A DNA stretch of 64,000 nt from Moorena sp. SIOASIH (GTDB lineage Bacteria > Cyanobacteriota > Cyanobacteriia > Cyanobacteriales > Coleofasciculaceae), in assembly GCF_010671925.1 (NCBI RefSeq), contig NZ_JAAHIH010000006.1:744001-808000 (forward strand), written 5' to 3'. The translations under genes were made by a program, and so were the position numbers. How positions within the stretch are numbered: the first letter of the stretch is position 1; each line of letters opens with the position of its first letter. Shown here piece by piece: positions 61,473 through 64,000 of the stretch. The notes under the pieces are model-generated. The model searched no databases. It saw nothing but the letters and a program-made list of their open reading frames with translations, and had not been told where the DNA came from.

Positions 61473-62346
61473 AAGTTTAGGGAGTAGGGAGTAGGGAGTA
61501 GGGAGTAGGGAGTAGGGAACAGGGAACAGGGAGTAGGGAACAGGGAACAGGGAATAGGGAACAGGGAATAGGGAACAGGAAAAAATCCTGAGGTGCGACC
61601 CGTGGAGAATTTAATTCTTAATGGTAAGAGCGCACCTATGTACTTTATAGTTATGAAAAACGCTGTAATCATTGTAATTATTACGATTGGAATTTTCAAG
61701 ATTTCAATTGTATTTTTTTAATTTAATTTTATGTTCGATTAAAAATCAGCTAAGCCATCAGCAATGTATAACTTAAATCAGCGTTTTTTATTAGAATTAA
61801 TGAGTATTAATATCTAGGAATTTTAATACTCATTAATTACACAAAAATTTCCCCTACTCCCTACTCCCTACTCCCTACTCCCTACTCCCTACTCCCTACT
61901 CCCTACTCCCTATTCCCTGCTCCCTGCTCCCTACTCCCTTTGCTAAACATTTACATAATTCAGAGTTTAATGAATTTTTATTAAATGTTCTCAAGCTTGC
62001 TGGATTTACAGATAAAATACCCTTGGCAAGAAAAATCAGCCATCACGTTGAAATAGATAACTACAGTTGTAAACAATCAGCGATCAGCTATCAGCGATCA
62101 GCTATCAGCTAATGCGCACGCTACTTGAGGTGCTTATGCGCTATTGGCACGCTACTTGAGAAGTAGCAAACTGTTAATAAGAAAAGAGGTAAGCCTTCGG
62201 TTAATCGTAAGCATTCAGCCGTCAGCCGTCAGCCGTTGGCTACGGTACTGTTCGCGCAGCGTGCGCGTAGCCCATAGGCTAATAGCTGAATGCTGAATGC
62301 TGAATGCTGATTGCTTACTTGAAAACTTTACTGAGGAAAAATAATC
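61473..62346. repeat. Repeat-rich intergenic region upstream of the PEP-CTERM gene
   Basis: GGGAGTA/GGGAACA units (61480-61575), the 47-bp IR-ended unit (61591-61637), an A+T-rich segment (61640-61850) with TATTAATATCTAGGAATTTTAATA symmetry (about 61783-61830), TACTCCC units (61853-61940), CAGCTAT units (62080-62110), and a dense mosaic with GTTCGCGCAGCGTGCGCGTAGC and AGTAGC/CTACTTGAG units (62115-62270). Nothing supports a gene. Confidence 0.75.
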
Positions 62347-63096
62347 ATGACTAGTAAACTAGCGATCGCATTGATCGCAATTAGCGTTTTCGATCTTTCG
62401 GCAAAAGGGGTTAGTGCTGCGTCGATTACTCCCATCAACCTTGACGACCTGACCCTGGGAGCAACTATCACAGGACCAGTGGGTCCGACAGTAGATGCAT
62501 CCTTAATCAATGGTGATGGAAACAGCTTGGGAGACCTGACCAGTAGCGTTTCTTGTCCTGTTGGTTTTCTGAGTTGTGTGCCGCCCCAAAATCCAGCGGG
62601 AACCATCTACACTTATATACACAAAGTTACTCCTGGTGTAGAGTTTCCTAACGATCCCCCCTTCCCTCAACCGGATGGTTTACTTCGGTTTGATGATGTC
62701 AATCAGTTCGGGTTGGAGTTCAAAGCTGAAGGCTTTACAGGAGTTGCGGGCTATAGCTTTGGGGAAGCGAAGCAGGCACTGGGTCCGAGTGGGGAGTTTT
62801 CAATAAAGCTTGATCAAGAGGGCAGTCTAGTCTGGAGCGTTGTCGGTGGAGCAGATTGGAGTACTAATTCCGACACTCCAGAAACCATCTCTTTCTTTTG
62901 GCAAACGACACAACCTCCCATTGGTCCATTTGGGACGTTCACGGCTAAGAATGATACTCAATCCGGAACAGGTAATGGTCCATTGCCTCTAGCAGTGCCA
63001 GTGCCTGAACCGATGTCGTCTCAGGGTCTACTGGCTCTGGGCTTTCTGGGCTTAGGATTAGTGGTTAAGAGGGCTATCGGCTCTAGTGTCTTTTAA
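62347..63096 (+). CDS. PEP-CTERM sorting-domain protein, exported
   Basis: 249 residues. The N-terminal signal MTSKLAIALIAISVFDLSAK GVSAAS (cleavage about residue 25, after ASA-like SAA) is followed by a beta-rich secreted body without a known domain. The C-terminal sorting tail is VPVPEPMSSQGLLALGFLGL GLVVKRA: PEP motif, hydrophobic helix and Arg/Lys cluster. Such proteins are processed by exosortase in extracellular-polymer-forming bacteria. The body is Gly/Pro/Asp-rich, with DGNSLGDLTS and GEFSIKLDQEGSLVW. Confidence 0.9.
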   Translation: MTSKLAIALIAISVFDLSAKGVSAASITPINLDDLTLGATITGPVGPTVDASLINGDGNSLGDLTSSVSCPVGFLSCVPPQNPAGTIYTYIHKVTPGVEFPNDPPFPQPDGLLRFDDVNQFGLEFKAEGFTGVAGYSFGEAKQALGPSGEFSIKLDQEGSLVWSVVGGADWSTNSDTPETISFFWQTTQPPIGPFGTFTAKNDTQSGTGNGPLPLAVPVPEPMSSQGLLALGFLGLGLVVKRAIGSSVF

Positions 63097-63517
63097 GGGA
63101 ATTAGTAGTTAGTAGGGAGTCTTGATGCAGTAGCTAGATCAAGACTGCATCAAGACATTGTATCTACCTGATCAGGAATAAAAAGGCTATATCTATTGGT
63201 TTGTAGACTGATAATTGGGTGAGCTTTTGGGATAAATGTATCGAGAGGGTGACTAAAATAATGATAGTCAATCCCAATAAGCTCCCCTATTATAAAAAGG
63301 GTTTGAGGGGTAGGTCGTTTATTCTGTAAGCTTCTTAGCCATTTATGTCACCCCCCCAGTTGACTTATATGTCAACGGAGGGATGGGAGTTTGTGGCAGC
63401 AGCTCCCTTGGGAGGTGGAGAAAGTGCGCTGTATGGGATTGTTGCTTATTGTAAGCGTCCATGTTTAAAAATAGCGACTTCTCTCCAAGAACAATAATGG
63501 CAATTTGATCAATAAAT
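63097..63517. other. Intergenic region with a 13-bp inverted repeat
   Basis: GTCTTGATGCAGT (63119-63131) and its complement (63144-63156) form a hairpin, a member of the dispersed GATGCAG family (compare 13114, 36526, 58843). Also CCCTATTATAAAAAGGG (about 63283-63302) and a perfect GTTGACTTATATGTCAAC palindrome (about 63359-63376). No gene. Confidence 0.55.
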
Positions 63518-64000
63518 TTAAGCTAAGGAAGCCGTTGCTGGCACTTTGTTTGTCTCCTGAGTTTCCTGATTCTCCTGATGCTCCTGATTCTTTTCTATGA
63601 ATTTTCCAATGTCAACTTTTTTAGTGTCAGCAAATTTTTTGGCTGCATCCAGTAATTTTTTAATATTCTTTGTACTAGCATCATCCATTTCTTCGTTGAT
63701 TTTTTGATGGAGAAATTTATTTTTTTGATCTTCTGTATCAAGGAACTTACGAGGTTCATCTTCACTGCTTCTTTCCTCAAATCTTTCATTTATGTCAAAT
63801 TGAAGCCGTAAATAAGCATCGGAATTGATTGCCTTGAAAATCTGTTGACAGGTAGTAGTAGTAATCTGAGCTTGACTTCCCATAAAGACATCGGCTATCC
63901 TTCTAGCCCATCCAAGACTACCCCAGTCAAAAATACCCCAGTATTTCATAGCTTTGTATTTAAAAGGTGTAGTAGTTCTGCCTGTTCCAATAGAAAGAAT
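63518..64000 (-). CDS. C-terminal part of a patatin-like phospholipase, cut by the window edge
   Basis: The frame is open to the window end (161 codons seen) and begins ILSIGTGRTTTPFKYKAMKY then WGIFDWGSLGWARRIADVFM GSQAQITTTTCQQIF. This matches the segment of bacterial patatin/CapV-like lipases around the (V/I)LSIGTG strand and WG..GWA.P motif. The Ser nucleophile (GXSXG) and Asp would lie upstream, outside the window. A shorter start at 63949 is a false start inside the gene. The C-terminal 60 residues are helical and Glu/Gln/Thr-rich. Some patatin-like lipases act in anti-phage systems, but no neighbour here supports that. Confidence 0.8.
   Translation of the reverse strand: MLSIGTGRTTTPFKYKAMKYWGIFDWGSLGWARRIADVFMGSQAQITTTTCQQIFKAINSDAYLRLQFDINERFEERSSEDEPRKFLDTEDQKNKFLHQKINEEMDDASTKNIKKLLDAAKKFADTKKVDIGKFIEKNQEHQENQETQETNKVPATASLA

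Noticed and set aside
1..64000. tRNA or rRNA genes, prophage, or a CRISPR-Cas locus
   Set aside because: No cloverleaf-like segments, rRNA signatures, phage structural genes, cas genes or spacer-separated repeats were recognised when reading through; a covariance-model tRNA scan would be decisive.

Overview
The window looks like a chromosomal stretch of a large-genome filamentous cyanobacterium, most likely a marine Moorena-like lineage. Reasons: phylloquinone (men) genes, a GUN4-family gene and sucrose synthase; many GCGATCGC (HIP1) octamers; almost every intergenic space filled with tandem heptamers (GGGAACA, GATAGCT, CAGCCGT, TTGCCTC types) and dispersed palindromic mosaics (CGCGTAGCGTGGCC..., GATGCAGTCGCTCATGGGGG..., AGGTGCGACCCGTGG...). 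The genus is inferred from repeat style, not proven. No rRNA, tRNA or CRISPR array was recognised.

Layout. 0.5-5.3 kb: phylloquinone block menA-menG-menC-menE, then dusA (5.5-6.5 kb) and an Rpn/PD-(D/E)XK nuclease (6.8-7.7 kb). 7.8-12.6 kb, minus strand: a compact three-gene operon (TPR-CHAT peptidase, small charged protein, C-terminally membrane-anchored protein) that fits the CATRA-type conflict systems. 13-14.2 kb: decayed Rpn and antitoxin fragments and a small conserved protein.

14.7-27.3 kb is the most unusual part: a dispersed peptide-export locus with the three NHLM-type export proteins (HlyD-like adaptor, ABC permease-ATPase, C39-peptidase ABC transporter). Around them are at least five genes with double-glycine-type leaders, four shorter than about 60 codons: an overlapping twin pair with near-identical leaders and cores of 7 and 9 residues (16890-17191), a GGG peptide (20692-20871), a GG peptide with a WW core (21923-22084), and a 307-residue protein made of six 49-residue leader-plus-core units (23882-24805). 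A seventh unit lies after an amber codon. A TPR gene follows the repeat gene, and a decayed copy of the same repeat-gene + TPR module sits at 21.4-21.8 kb. Two plus-strand precursor loci share a homologous 3' element of about 170-240 nt ending in a terminator. No RiPP maturase is visible.

27.7-34.2 kb: LysM/Gmad2-like protein, SWIM zinc-finger protein, methyltransferase, a probable IS200/IS605-type end remnant, a rhomboid protease, two minus-strand terminators with a promoter (candidate small RNAs) and a lipoprotein serpin. 34.7-54.9 kb: carbohydrate-rich stretch (two beta-propeller glycosidase-like proteins, family 4 glycosyltransferase, GH65 phosphorylase fused to beta-phosphoglucomutase, sucrose synthase, glycogen-debranching-like enzyme) interspersed with pgsA, an epimerase, surE and a Crp-family regulator. 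It could support interconversion of sucrose, alpha-glucosides and hexose phosphates. 55.5-64 kb: M61 peptidase, Uma2 nuclease-like protein, DUF433/DUF5615 pair, a divergent small-protein/HTH pair with palindromic operators between them, an oligopeptide ABC ATPase, GUN4-like protein, PEP-CTERM protein and the C-terminal end of a patatin-like lipase cut by the window edge.

All calls come from reading sequence and recalled family knowledge; no searches were run.
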